Origin: Hyphomicrobium_A sp963782555 | GTDB taxonomy: Bacteria; Pseudomonadota; Alphaproteobacteria; Rhizobiales; Hyphomicrobiaceae | Length of the DNA stretch: 64,000 bases | Direction: 5' to 3' | NCBI GenBank assembly: GCA_963782555.1 | Contig: CAWAKB010000006.1 | Span: 124,001-188,000, forward strand | Shown here: positions 16,201 through 24,263 of the stretch, one piece after another | How the letters are laid out: the number at the start of each line of letters is the position of its first letter | Position numbering within the stretch: the stretch's first letter is position 1 | Translations under genes and position numbers: made by a program | Notes under the pieces: generated by a model | The model's database searches: none | The model's input: only the letters and a program-made list of their open reading frames with translations | What the model was told of the DNA's origin: nothing

Positions 16201-16764
16201 ATGCCAAACGAAAAAGAAGGCGCCGTACGCGAAGCAGTTGGGGTATTCGACAACGCTGACTCATTGCAGGCTGCGATTGACGAGCTGATGAGTTCGGGCT
16301 TCGACCGCGCCGAGCTGAGCCTGCTCGCAAGCGAGGACGCCGTCGAGGCCAAGCTCGGCCACATCTATCGCAAGGCCAGCGAGCTCGAGGATGACGTTGT
16401 GATTCCCAGGGCTGCCTACGTCTCTACTGAAGCGGTTGGAGATGCGGAGGGTGCTGTCATCGGCGGCTTAATGTACGTTGGAGCGGGCGTGCTGATGGGG
16501 CCCGTAGCCTTTGCAGGAGGATCGCTCGTTGCCGTCATGGCGGCCGCAGCAGCAGGCGTCGGAGGTGGCGCTCTGATCGGCTCGGCCCTCGCCAAGTGGG
16601 TCGGCGATCACCATGCGCATTATCTTCAGGAGCAGCTGGATCACGGAGGCCTGCTCCTCTGGGTACGCACTTGGGATGCCGACGACGAAAAGCGCGCCGT
16701 CAAGATCCTAACGCAACACTCCGGCCGAGACGTGCACGTTCATACGTTGCCGGCATCAGCGTAG
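16201..16764 (+). CDS. Glycine-zipper-like stress protein, 187 aa
   Basis: A protein with an N-terminal domain like the general-stress 17M type (VGVFDNADSLQAAIDELMSSGFDRAELSLL), a central Gly/Ala-rich hydrophobic stretch (about residues 80-128: GAVIGGLMYVGAGVLMG to GVGGGALIGSALA), and a soluble C-terminus (LLLWVRTWDADDEKRAVKIL). GGGAGG lies upstream of the ATG. The family is common in Rhizobiales, often beside stress genes, with no established function. It is followed by a Dps gene, consistent with a starvation or oxidative-stress cluster. Confidence 0.75.
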   Translation: MPNEKEGAVREAVGVFDNADSLQAAIDELMSSGFDRAELSLLASEDAVEAKLGHIYRKASELEDDVVIPRAAYVSTEAVGDAEGAVIGGLMYVGAGVLMGPVAFAGGSLVAVMAAAAAGVGGGALIGSALAKWVGDHHAHYLQEQLDHGGLLLWVRTWDADDEKRAVKILTQHSGRDVHVHTLPASA

Positions 16765-16844
16765 CCATCGAAGGTATCGGTTCTCTCTTTCTTAAACCGT
16801 CGCAGAAGCGCTAGCATGCCAGCTCATCACTTGAGGGTAATCCG

Positions 16845-17297
16845 ATGACCAAGAGCAATGCCAGCAAGGCATCATCTGACGCCCTTTGCCGGGTTCTTGC
16901 CGACACGTACATCCTCTATCTGAAGACTCATAACTTCCATTGGAACGTCGAGGGTCCAAAGTTCCGCAATCTCCATAAGATGTTCGAAGAGCAGTATAAT
17001 GATCTTTGGCAATCACTCGACGATATCGCGGAGCGGATTCGTGCCCTCGGATACTATGCGCCGGGGACCTACGCGAAGCTGCGGGCCCTGGCGAGGGTCC
17101 GTGAGAACGAGGACATCCCGGCCGAGGATGATATGCTGAAGGAACTGATTGCTGATAACGAGACAACGGCCAATACAATTCAGACCGCGCTCAAGGTCGC
17201 GCAGGATGCCGGTGACGAGCCATCGGCAGGACTGTTGACCGACCGACTGACCACGCTCGAGAAGCAATTATGGATGATGCGAAGCATGTCCAAATGA
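16845..17297 (+). CDS. dps: Dps family DNA-protecting ferritin-like protein
   Basis: A 150-residue four-helix protein of the Dps/miniferritin family. The ferroxidase signature is present: TYILYLKTHNFHWNVEGPKF supplies the conserved His and aromatic residues, and EEQYNDLWQSLDDIAERIRALG supplies the acidic Asp/Glu ligands. Dps proteins form 12-mers that bind DNA and oxidise Fe(II) with H2O2. The N-terminus is short with two lysines (TKSNASK), so DNA binding may be weak. It sits between a stress-type glycine-zipper gene and a small His-rich coiled-coil gene on the same strand. Confidence 0.93.
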   Translation: MTKSNASKASSDALCRVLADTYILYLKTHNFHWNVEGPKFRNLHKMFEEQYNDLWQSLDDIAERIRALGYYAPGTYAKLRALARVRENEDIPAEDDMLKELIADNETTANTIQTALKVAQDAGDEPSAGLLTDRLTTLEKQLWMMRSMSK

Positions 17298-17351
17298 TCT
17301 CCTGACCCGGAAGAGGCGCAGCGTCAACACAGTCAGCGAGGCGTGAAGAAA

Positions 17352-17669
17352 ATGGACGACAGCAACACGCAAGCCCACACCGACCATCTGCGTTGGGAGC
17401 AGGAGCACTTGCAGTGGAGCGCCGATCACACGCGCGCGCTCGCCATACTGCGCCGCGTCGAGGCGCACCTTCTTTCCCATGAGGCGGAAATCGTCGCTCA
17501 TAGGGCGGAGATCGTGCGCCATGAGGAGGCGTTAGAGCATGGCGGCGCCCACGGACCGGCTCCATCGCCTGAAGAGCACGAAACCCTGGGGGCCAGGCAT
17601 GCTTCCGCCGCAAGCAATCACTCGAAGCTGATGGAGGCCATCTTCGCGCTGGACAAGGTCCTCGAGTGA
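17352..17669 (+). CDS. His/Glu-rich coiled-coil protein, 105 aa
   Basis: An almost wholly helical protein rich in His, Glu and Ala. The segment VEAHLLSHEAEIVAHRAEIVRHEEALEHGGAHG has histidines at a 7-residue spacing, suggesting a metal-binding face on a helix. No named family is recognised. It follows dps by 54 bases in the same orientation and could store or buffer metal with it, which is inference. An in-frame GTG at 17343 is possible; the ATG at 17352 is preferred, with GAGG upstream. Confidence 0.65.
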   Translation: MDDSNTQAHTDHLRWEQEHLQWSADHTRALAILRRVEAHLLSHEAEIVAHRAEIVRHEEALEHGGAHGPAPSPEEHETLGARHASAASNHSKLMEAIFALDKVLE

Positions 17670-17698
17670 TCGGAAAGGGCGCGAGCCGCAAGGGCCTT

Positions 17699-18298
17699 TC
17701 ACTCAAGGCATTTCTTCTCAAATGCCTTCGCCTGCTCAGGTTTCGGGTCCCGCAGCTTGGCATCGGGGCGAACCGCGCTGAGAGCGCCTTGCGAGCGCGC
17801 TCTTAGATAGGCGTAGATGTCGTCAATGTAGCACATGACGCTCTTATTGCTGCCGAGGTCGGGCATAACGAAGTCGCCCTTGGGTTTCTTGCCAACGTGC
17901 CCTTGGGCGACCATGTCAACGAAACGAGCGTAATTCATCGTCTTCAGCGCGTTGACAAGCTCAGGTCCGTAGTTCGACCCATGCGCAGATGGCCCGTGGC
18001 ACGCCGCGCACCCTCCAACATCGTTGTAGCGTTTGAAACCTGAATACGTGTACCAGTCGAGGCCGCCATTCGACCTGATGTGGTAGGTGATTGTGCCATC
18101 GGGGAGCACCCACTTTCCATCTTGCTCCTTCGCGCCCTTCTGCGTCTTGGAGCCATCCGCAAGCGTCACCATCGGAGCGATGACGGATTCGCCCTGGGCA
18201 CTTCCCGGTCGGGCGACCCAATCGAAGGCGATTGCAACGACCAGCAAAGAGCATCCGATCTGTCGTACACATACCGCTTGCCAGCTTTGCCCTTGCAT
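17699..18298 (-). CDS. Four-cysteine c-type cytochrome, methanol metabolism-related family
   Basis: The start at 18298 gives about 199 residues with an N-terminal signal peptide (SLLVVAIAFDWV through GSAQG) and a single haem c site, CAACH. Features recalled for the TIGR03874-type cytochrome are present: GKWVLPDGTITYHI, DWYTYSGFKRY, HGSNYGPEL, VMPDLGSNKSVMCYIDDIYAYLRARS and a final KKC. With the haem cysteines these give four conserved cysteines in the mature part. Family members lie near PQQ methanol or lanthanide alcohol dehydrogenases and probably accept their electrons. No such dehydrogenase is in this window, so the partner must be elsewhere. AAAGGAGG lies 11 bases before the ATG. Confidence 0.85.
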   Translation of the reverse strand: MQGQSWQAVCVRQIGCSLLVVAIAFDWVARPGSAQGESVIAPMVTLADGSKTQKGAKEQDGKWVLPDGTITYHIRSNGGLDWYTYSGFKRYNDVGGCAACHGPSAHGSNYGPELVNALKTMNYARFVDMVAQGHVGKKPKGDFVMPDLGSNKSVMCYIDDIYAYLRARSQGALSAVRPDAKLRDPKPEQAKAFEKKCLE

Positions 18299-18530
18299 AG
18301 GAGATGCATCCTCCTTTGAAAGCTTTCCAGCCAGCGCATGACCGGCAGCAGTGTCGCGGACACCGCCGGCCCAGGTTAGAGGCACTCACTTTCCTGGCCG
18401 GAGCTGGTCGGACCTTGACCTAGCGCAATATATTATTGCCTGTAATCTGGCCGACGAAGCATGCAGCCCGACGCGATACCTGTTCATCCCTCAAGGTTAG
18501 TCCGACGACCTCAAAAAGGAGGAATCTCGC

Positions 18531-18698
18531 ATGGCCAACAACGACGGTTTTGCCAAGGAACTGAACGAACTTATCACGCGCTACATCAGCAAGGGGACCG
18601 ATCCCGAGGAAATCGTCAACGAATTGATACGAGAAGCAAACCTCGTATTTGGTCGCCATAATCTCGAAATCTATTTGGTCGCGCAGAAAATGAACTAG
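18531..18698 (+). CDS. Small soluble protein, 55 aa
   Basis: A 56-codon reading frame preceded by a near-perfect AAAAAGGAGG ribosome-binding site 8 bases before the ATG. The product (MANNDGFAKELNELITRYIS to LVAQKMN) is predicted helical and acidic, with no signal peptide or membrane segment. The family is not recognised. The strong ribosome-binding site, the lack of an overlapping better frame and a sensible amino-acid composition make it a likely real gene. Confidence 0.65.
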   Translation: MANNDGFAKELNELITRYISKGTDPEEIVNELIREANLVFGRHNLEIYLVAQKMN

Positions 18699-19056
18699 CC
18701 CGAGGACAGGCGAGAACCGCGGAGATGGCCGGTCGGAGACACGCGACAGCAACATAAAACAGGGCGCCGGCCGAGGAGCCTTGCGCCCTGACTTTGCCAC
18801 GGCGCTTGACGGGAGCGCCTCATCCCGAGGGAAGGATGATCGTGGCGTATGGTATTTCTGCCAGAGTGGCGCGCCGGCGGCATCGATCGCAGCCAACAGC
18901 GCGCGTCGCGCCCTGCCGCCGGCGCCCCCCTACTGCAGCAACGCGGCCCCATGTCCGTTTATGGCCCTGAGCGGTCAAATCAACACACGCGAAGTTTGTC
19001 CGGCTTGGTCGCAATAGCCGACGTGCGGCTGCCTTTCGGGACTCTCTGCTGTCGGG
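18699..19056. other. Intergenic region with one hairpin, no gene seen
   Basis: About 360 bases without a convincing gene. An 8-base perfect inverted repeat, CAGGGCGC (18760-18767) and GCGCCCTG (18783-18790), could end the transcript of the small gene upstream, though no T-run follows. The rest has no recognisable coding content. Confidence 0.45.
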
Positions 19057-19161
19057 GTGTCTTACGCGACACCATGAGCGCGGAACCAGGCCAGCATGCG
19101 GGCCCACCCGTCCTTGGCTGCCTCGGGGCGATAGCTGGGGCGGTAGTCGGCGTTGAAGGCG
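19057..19161. repeat. Right copy of 105-bp direct repeat (dienelactone hydrolase 3' end)
   Basis: This matches 6251-6355 in the same orientation over 105 bases with about five mismatches. It holds the last codons (AFNADYRPSYRPEAAKDGW onward) and stop of a minus-strand dienelactone hydrolase gene, with no other part of that gene adjacent. Immediately beyond it is a low-complexity GCGCGG run and then the extensin-like gene. It marks the right edge of the 12.8-kb accessory segment. Confidence 0.85.
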
Positions 19162-19300
19162 CGCGGCGCGCGGCGCGCGCAAAACAGCACCTCATATGTC
19201 GGCGCTAGATTGAAATCCCAATTCCGCCGCGCTCTTTCTCAATGCTGCACGGTCTTAGGGAACGCGGGAATGCTCCTCGCAGTTCTGCAGGGGGAATGAG

Positions 19301-20368
19301 ATGAGCATGGCGTCAAAAGATAGATTACTCGCCCGCGTGTCGGAATGGTCGACGCTGGTGGTTCTCGCCGGCATCACCACGCTGCCGCTGCTGCCGCCGC
19401 AGCATAAGGGGCAGCCGGTTCATCACGCGCCGGCCGTGGCTGCGGCGCCGCCGCGCATCGAGACGCACGCGGCCGTGCCGCCCGCTCCCGCGGTGACACC
19501 GAGCCCCGCGCCGGCGGAGGTCGCGCCGAAGCCGGCGGCAACGCCGCAGACGAGCCCTGCCGCCGGGCCCGTTCCCGACGCCTGGACCGATGCCGAGCAG
19601 GCCGCCGGTTTGCGCGGGTGTCTGCGCCTGCTGGCGCCCATCGCAGCCGAGGTCGAGCTGGATGAGCCGATCAAGAAGGGCCCCTGCGGAATGGCGGCGC
19701 CGGTGCTCTTGCACAGCGTCGGCACCACGGCGAAAGTCGAGTTTCATCCCGCGCCGGAGATGAGCTGCCGCCTGGCCGCGCGCTTGGCGCGCTGGATCGA
19801 CACCGTGCTGCAACCCACTGCGCGCGAGGTGCTCGGCTCGCGTGTCACCCGCGTCATCGACGCCGGGTCATATTCCTGCCGCCACATGTACTCCAACCCC
19901 AATCTGCCATTGAGCGAGCATGCGACCGGCAGCGCCGTCGACATCGCGGGCTTCGTCACCGCCGACGGGCGCACCATCCGCGTGGCGAAAGGCTGGGGGC
20001 CGACCGAGCGCGACATCGCCGCCGCGCAAAAGAAGGCTGCCGACGCCGCCAGGGTGGCGGCGCGGAAGAAGGACGAGAAATCCGCCAAGGGTGGCACCGA
20101 GACGGCGTCATCTGACAAGAAGAAGGCGCCCGATGAAGCCAAGGTCCACAAGGCGGGCTACAAATCCGAACACGGATCGGTGGCGGTCGTGCCCGCCGCC
20201 ACCACGCTCACGGCCGCCAAGACGGTCGAGGCGGCTTTCCTGAAACGGCTGCACAGCGGCGCCTGCACCGAGTTCGGGACCGTGCTCGGCCCTGAGGCCA
20301 ACGACGCCCACCGGGACCACTTCCACTTCGATGTGAAAGAGCGCAAACGACGCGGAATCTGCCACTAG
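19301..20368 (+). CDS. Extensin-like C-terminal family protein
   Basis: A 355-residue envelope protein with an N-terminal membrane or signal segment (TLVVLAGITTLPLL), a Pro/Ala-rich linker to about residue 100, and an Extensin-like_C domain. Domain hallmarks are IDAGSYSCRHMY, LSEHATGSAVDIAGF (probable His/Asp metal site) and the C-terminal DAHRDHFHFDVKERKRRGICH, with several conserved cysteines. The fold is related to D-Ala-D-Ala peptidases, so a role at the cell wall is likely. A Lys/Ala-rich insertion of about 60 residues (from AAQKKAADAARVAARKK to KVHKAGY) interrupts the domain. GGGGAATGAG precedes the ATG. Confidence 0.88.
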   Translation: MSMASKDRLLARVSEWSTLVVLAGITTLPLLPPQHKGQPVHHAPAVAAAPPRIETHAAVPPAPAVTPSPAPAEVAPKPAATPQTSPAAGPVPDAWTDAEQAAGLRGCLRLLAPIAAEVELDEPIKKGPCGMAAPVLLHSVGTTAKVEFHPAPEMSCRLAARLARWIDTVLQPTAREVLGSRVTRVIDAGSYSCRHMYSNPNLPLSEHATGSAVDIAGFVTADGRTIRVAKGWGPTERDIAAAQKKAADAARVAARKKDEKSAKGGTETASSDKKKAPDEAKVHKAGYKSEHGSVAVVPAATTLTAAKTVEAAFLKRLHSGACTEFGTVLGPEANDAHRDHFHFDVKERKRRGICH

Positions 20369-20518
20369 GGGCGGCGCAGAGACGGCTGCGCCTCGGCCGG
20401 CGACCCGGCTTCACAGACACCGTACCGCCAGGCGCCGGATCGACTCCTAACCGAGACCTTAGGACCCGCTGTGCTACACCATTGACGGACCATCGGCCGG
20501 ATGCTGTACCAAGGTCCG

Positions 20519-21106
20519 ATGGAGCAAGCTGCGCCGCGCCCGATGCCGATGAGCCTGCCGAACGTACTGACGTACGGGCGCATCCTTGCGGTGCCGGCTC
20601 TGGTCGCCTGCCTATTCTTTTTGCAGGGGGATGTGGCGCGCTGGTCGGCTTTCGCCCTGTTCGTCTTGGCCGGCGTCACCGATTGGCTCGACGGCTACCT
20701 CGCCCGCATGTGGGAGCAGCAGTCGACCTTGGGGCGCATGCTCGACCCCATCGCTGACAAGCTGCTCGTCGGCGCCGTTCTGATGATGCTGGTGCACGAC
20801 AACACCATCACGGGCTGGTCGATCTGGGCCGCCATCATCATCCTGGTACGCGAGATCCTGGTCTCGGGCCTGCGCGAGTTCCTGGCCGAGCTCAACGTCA
20901 AGGTCCACGTCACCCAGCTCGCCAAGTGGAAGACGACGATGCAGATGATCGCGCTGGGCGTGCTGATCGCGGGGCCGGCGGCGGAGAAGATCGTGCCGGG
21001 GATAACGACCGGCGGCCTGGTTATCCTCTGGATTGCGGCGCTGCTTACGCTCTGGACCGGCTACGACTATCTTAAGGCTGGGGTCGTGCACGCCATGGAG
21101 CGCTGA
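20519..21106 (+). CDS. pgsA: CDP-diacylglycerol--glycerol-3-phosphate 3-phosphatidyltransferase
   Basis: PgsA makes phosphatidylglycerophosphate, the first step toward phosphatidylglycerol and cardiolipin, at the inner membrane. The CDP-alcohol phosphotransferase motif is complete: D-G-x2-A-R-x8-G-x3-D-x3-D in DWLDGYLAR through GRMLDPIADK. Several membrane segments surround it. The start at 20519 has AAGG upstream; ATGs at 20501 and 20549 are in-frame alternatives. It is followed at once by moaD and moaE, the usual order in Rhizobiales, but the usual neighbour uvrC has been displaced to 3.8-5.8 kb. Confidence 0.96.
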   Translation: MEQAAPRPMPMSLPNVLTYGRILAVPALVACLFFLQGDVARWSAFALFVLAGVTDWLDGYLARMWEQQSTLGRMLDPIADKLLVGAVLMMLVHDNTITGWSIWAAIIILVREILVSGLREFLAELNVKVHVTQLAKWKTTMQMIALGVLIAGPAAEKIVPGITTGGLVILWIAALLTLWTGYDYLKAGVVHAMER

Positions 21107-21146
21107 CCCCCCGCCCACGAGCTCCTGACAGCGAGGCAGGCACCAT

Positions 21147-21398
21147 ATGAAGCTTCTGTACTTTGCCTGGGTGCGCGAGAAGGTCGGCCGCGGCGCCGAG
21201 GAGATCGAGCTGCCCGCCAACGTGGCAACCGTCGCCGACGTCATCGGCTGGCTCAAGACCAGGGGGCCTGAGTTCGACGCCGCGTTCGCCCGGCCGGAGC
21301 TGGTGCGGGCCGCCGTCGACAAGGTCCACGTGAAGGAGTCCGCCACCGTCGCCGGCGCCCGCGAGATCGCCTTTTTCCCTCCGGTGACCGGAGGCTGA
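21147..21398 (+). CDS. moaD: Molybdopterin synthase small subunit
   Basis: An 83-residue ubiquitin-fold sulfur carrier ending in the required Gly-Gly (PPVTGG). The C-terminal thiocarboxylate donates sulfur to cyclic pyranopterin monophosphate in molybdenum cofactor synthesis, together with MoaE. The opening MKLLYFAWVREKVG is typical. A GAGGCAGG site lies upstream. moaE starts 4 bases after the stop, so the two are translated from one message and probably coupled. Confidence 0.96.
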   Translation: MKLLYFAWVREKVGRGAEEIELPANVATVADVIGWLKTRGPEFDAAFARPELVRAAVDKVHVKESATVAGAREIAFFPPVTGG

Positions 21399-21402
21399 GC
21401 GC

Positions 21403-21849
21403 ATGACCGTCCGCGTACAGACTGAGGACTTCGATGCCGCCGCCGAGGTCGCGGCGCTGACCGCGGGGCGCAAGGACGTCGGTGCCATCGTCACGTTCAC
21501 GGGCCGCGTGCGCAGCAACGAGGGCCGGCTCGCCGGGATGACGCTCGAGCACTATCCAGGCATGACCGAGGCGGAGCTCGCCCGCATCGAGGCAGAGGCG
21601 CACGCGCGCTGGTCGCTGCAGGCGAGCCTCATCGTGCACCGCGTGGGTGAGCTTGCGCCGGGGGACAACATCGTCCTGGTCGTGACCGCAGCGGCGCATC
21701 GCCAGGCGGCGTTCGAGGCGGCTGGCTTCCTGATGGACTATCTCAAGACGCGGGCGCCGTTCTGGAAAAAGGAAGTCTCAGCCGGCGGCGACAGCACCTG
21801 GGTGGAGGCGCGCAAGGGCGACGAGAGCGCCGCCAAGCGATGGACCTGA
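21403..21849 (+). CDS. moaE: Molybdopterin synthase catalytic subunit
   Basis: A 148-residue MoaE. Family features are GAIVTFTGRVRS near residue 27, LEHYPGMTEAELARI, HRVGELAPGDNIVLV and the catalytic-lysine segment AHRQAAFEAAGFLMDYLKTRAPFWKKE. It forms a heterotetramer with MoaD and inserts the two dithiolene sulfurs of molybdopterin. It ends the pgsA-moaD-moaE unit. Confidence 0.96.
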   Translation: MTVRVQTEDFDAAAEVAALTAGRKDVGAIVTFTGRVRSNEGRLAGMTLEHYPGMTEAELARIEAEAHARWSLQASLIVHRVGELAPGDNIVLVVTAAAHRQAAFEAAGFLMDYLKTRAPFWKKEVSAGGDSTWVEARKGDESAAKRWT

Positions 21850-22028
21850 GGTCGCCGCGAGGGAGCGCCTCGTCTGTGTAGGACCAACCCGGCGTTAGGG
21901 AAGCATTAACTGTTGGGGGACGATAACCCTAACAATGCCTGAACACGACCTGGAAAAGGCCATCATCTCAGGCAACCTTGACTGTCCCGGCACTTGGACT
22001 GTTTCGCGTACGACGGGGGTCAGACGTC

Positions 22029-23477
22029 ATGGTTCACCGGTTGCTGCGGCACCTCAGCCGCGGGACTTTTATTGCGCTAGCCTTTATGTGCGCGCACGCG
22101 CCGGTTCGGGCCCAGAGCCTGGCGGCAGCGCCTGCAGCACAGGAGGTTGCGCGTCTGCCCGCGTCCGCTGGAGGTCACCTCCTCGGCAACAACCTGCGCA
22201 CGCGCTTCCTGGTGGGGCTGCCCAAGTCGGCGAAGTTCGCGGTGTTTTCGCTCAACCACCCCAATCGGGTCGTGGTCGAGGTGTCGGAGACGAAGCTTCG
22301 CCTGCCCGAGCAGCCCAAGGACCACGCGATCGGCCTGATCAAGTCCTTTCGCGCCGGCCGGTCCGCGGCCGACCGCTCCCGCATCATCATCTACGTGACC
22401 GAGCCCGTCATCGTGGCGAGCGCCAAGATCGAGAAGGCCGAGGACGGCCGCGGCCAGCAGCTCCGCGTCGATATCGTTCCGTTCGGCCCACCCGTCGAAC
22501 CGATTGCCGCCCCTGCACCGCGCCCGGCGCACAACCTCACCACGGCCAGCCTTGGAGATATGGTCGCCAATGCTGGAGACGTGGTCGCCGGTGCCGGCAA
22601 CATAGTCGCCGATGCGGGCAGCATCGTCGCCAATGCTCTCGGGGGCAGCCGGGACAGCAACGCGATGCCCGCACCCGCCTACTCGCTCGGTGCCTCCGGT
22701 CTGCAGCCGCCGCTGCCGCGTCCGGCCGTCTCCCCTGAGGTGCTCGCCGAAAGGGCGTTCAAGCCGGTCATCGTCATCGATCCTGGACACGGCGGTCACG
22801 ATTCCGGAGCGATCAAGAACGGTGCGGTCGAAAAGGACATCGTGCTGGCATTCAGCAAGATCCTCGCCGCCAAGCTGAAGGCGACCGGGCAATTCAAGGT
22901 TCTCATGACGCGCGACACGGACGTCTTCGTGCCGCTGGGCGAGCGGGTGGCGTTCGCCGAGCGCAACAACGCCAACCTGTTCATTGCCGTGCACTGCGAC
23001 TACGCCGACACGGGGCCGAGGGCCAACGGCGCCACTATCTACTCGTTGCGGGATTCGACGGCCAACAGCCTGCGCCGCTCCGCCAAGGGTGAGCTTTCCA
23101 GCAATCTGTTGTCGAACGACGAGGTCGAGGCCGTCAAAGAGGCGAGCGGCGACGTCAACGCCGTGAAGTCGATCCTCGCCGATCTCGCCGGCCGCGAGGT
23201 GGACGTCACCCACGACCGTACCAACGCCTTCGCCCAGACCGTCATCAAGACGATGGGGGCCTCGACCAATATGCGCCAAGAGCCTGACCAGCAGGCCGGC
23301 TTCCGCGTCTTGAAGACCGCGCAGTTTCCATCGGTTCTGATCGAGCTCGCCTACGTCACCAACAAGCACGACGCCATGAACTTGATGTCGGATGCCTGGC
23401 GCGACAAGGTCTCGGACTCGATCCTGACGGCGGTCGACAACTACTTCTCCAACCAGCTGGCGCAGCTGCCGATGTAA
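22029..23477 (+). CDS. amiC: N-acetylmuramoyl-L-alanine amidase with AMIN domain (AmiC-type)
   Basis: A periplasmic zinc amidase of about 482 residues that cleaves peptide side chains from peptidoglycan during cell separation. A signal peptide (FIALAFMCAHAPVRAQ) is followed by an AMIN domain at about residues 55-155, a low-complexity linker and an Amidase_3 domain. Zinc and catalytic residues are visible: DPGHGG (His near residue 254), GAVEKDIVL (Glu), IAVHCDY (His) and the catalytic Glu in LIELAYVTN. The linker holds four tandem 21-base repeats (22560-22643). The ATG at 22029 with an upstream GGGGGTC is preferred over an upstream TTG at 21978. A strong terminator follows. Confidence 0.94.
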   Translation: MVHRLLRHLSRGTFIALAFMCAHAPVRAQSLAAAPAAQEVARLPASAGGHLLGNNLRTRFLVGLPKSAKFAVFSLNHPNRVVVEVSETKLRLPEQPKDHAIGLIKSFRAGRSAADRSRIIIYVTEPVIVASAKIEKAEDGRGQQLRVDIVPFGPPVEPIAAPAPRPAHNLTTASLGDMVANAGDVVAGAGNIVADAGSIVANALGGSRDSNAMPAPAYSLGASGLQPPLPRPAVSPEVLAERAFKPVIVIDPGHGGHDSGAIKNGAVEKDIVLAFSKILAAKLKATGQFKVLMTRDTDVFVPLGERVAFAERNNANLFIAVHCDYADTGPRANGATIYSLRDSTANSLRRSAKGELSSNLLSNDEVEAVKEASGDVNAVKSILADLAGREVDVTHDRTNAFAQTVIKTMGASTNMRQEPDQQAGFRVLKTAQFPSVLIELAYVTNKHDAMNLMSDAWRDKVSDSILTAVDNYFSNQLAQLPM

Positions 23478-23520
23478 AGGCCGGCCGTTCGCCGCAATAA
23501 ACGTTCACCGCAACAAATAA

Positions 23521-23551
23521 GGCCGGTCCTCTCGGACCGGCCTTTGTTTTT
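23521..23551 (+). terminator. Rho-independent terminator after the amidase gene
   Basis: A perfect 9-base stem, GGCCGGTCC and GGACCGGCC, with the 4-base loop TCTC, followed by TTTGTTTTT. It lies about 45 bases after the amidase stop codon and is the clearest intrinsic terminator in the window. Confidence 0.93.
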
Positions 23552-24263
23552 GTGCCAGCTTGGGTCGCACCCCCGCGCCGGCTAGGCCCCCGTCATGCAA
23601 TACTCGGAGGACGCATTTGTTTTTGGCGCCAAAGCAGGATCTCTAGCCAATCCAATTCGAGCCGAAGCGAGCGAGCTATGCACGAACTCGAAGACACGTG
23701 TGGGACCTTCTCTCGATGAAGGCGCTTCAGCATTTGCCACTCCATCTTCCAGTGTGTGCCGCGCCCAGGGCCTGCCCACTCCGACTGACGTCATCATCAC
23801 CAAGACGCATCGGCGCGCCGCCCGAGGCAGGCTCGGCACGCCGGCTGTGGTGATCGGAGAATGCAGGTGGATGCGGAGGTCGCGGACAGGGTTCGGCGGG
23901 GGCCGGAAGTTGAAGCCGTCGAACGCTCCCTCGGGCGGCCCTGTCCGTGCCCGCCACGCGTCCGACCGACCAAAGGCGCCAGTCGCATTGAAGTTCTGGC
24001 TCAGAGACGACAAGGGCGTCACGCCCTCCTTCTCTGACGCGCACTCAAGAAAGCTCAGCTTGAGACAAGCTGAAAGAGAGGTTCGGCCCCCTCACGCGAG
24101 AGAGGTTAGATGAATTCGTCCACAATTTTGAGTGCGGCGGTGCACAAAAATTAATGGTGCATCTTCGGTGCCCCATCCGGCGCAAAGCTTGGGTGGAAAC
24201 TCGTACTTCCCCTTTTATGGCGCATACTGCATTTTGGGCAAATCAATAGAGAGAGGAGCCGGC
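23552..24263. other. Long intergenic region without a convincing gene
   Basis: About 700 bases between the amidase terminator and the two-domain secreted protein. Open frames exist on both strands (for example 23595-24113 plus and 23582-24022 minus), but they overlap one another, lack good ribosome-binding sites and give compositions rich in Arg/Pro/Ser typical of non-coding high-GC DNA. The segment around 24015-24100 (GTCACGCCCTCCTTCTCTGA and beyond) could be a decayed intergenic repeat. Confidence 0.5.

Noticed and set aside
16053..16364. N-terminal extension of the aminotransferase
   Set aside because: Low-complexity, overlaps the well-supported gene at 16201, and the family N-terminus begins at the ATG at 16052.
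20440..20500. tRNA-like string GCTGTGCTACACCATTGACG
   Set aside because: No acceptor or anticodon stem can be formed around it.
22077..23369. 430-codon minus-strand frame opposite the amidase gene
   Set aside because: The plus strand has complete AMIN and Amidase_3 motifs; the minus frame shows no family features.
23595..24113. 172-codon plus frame and overlapping 146-codon minus frame
   Set aside because: Mutually exclusive, no ribosome-binding site, no domain, biased composition.
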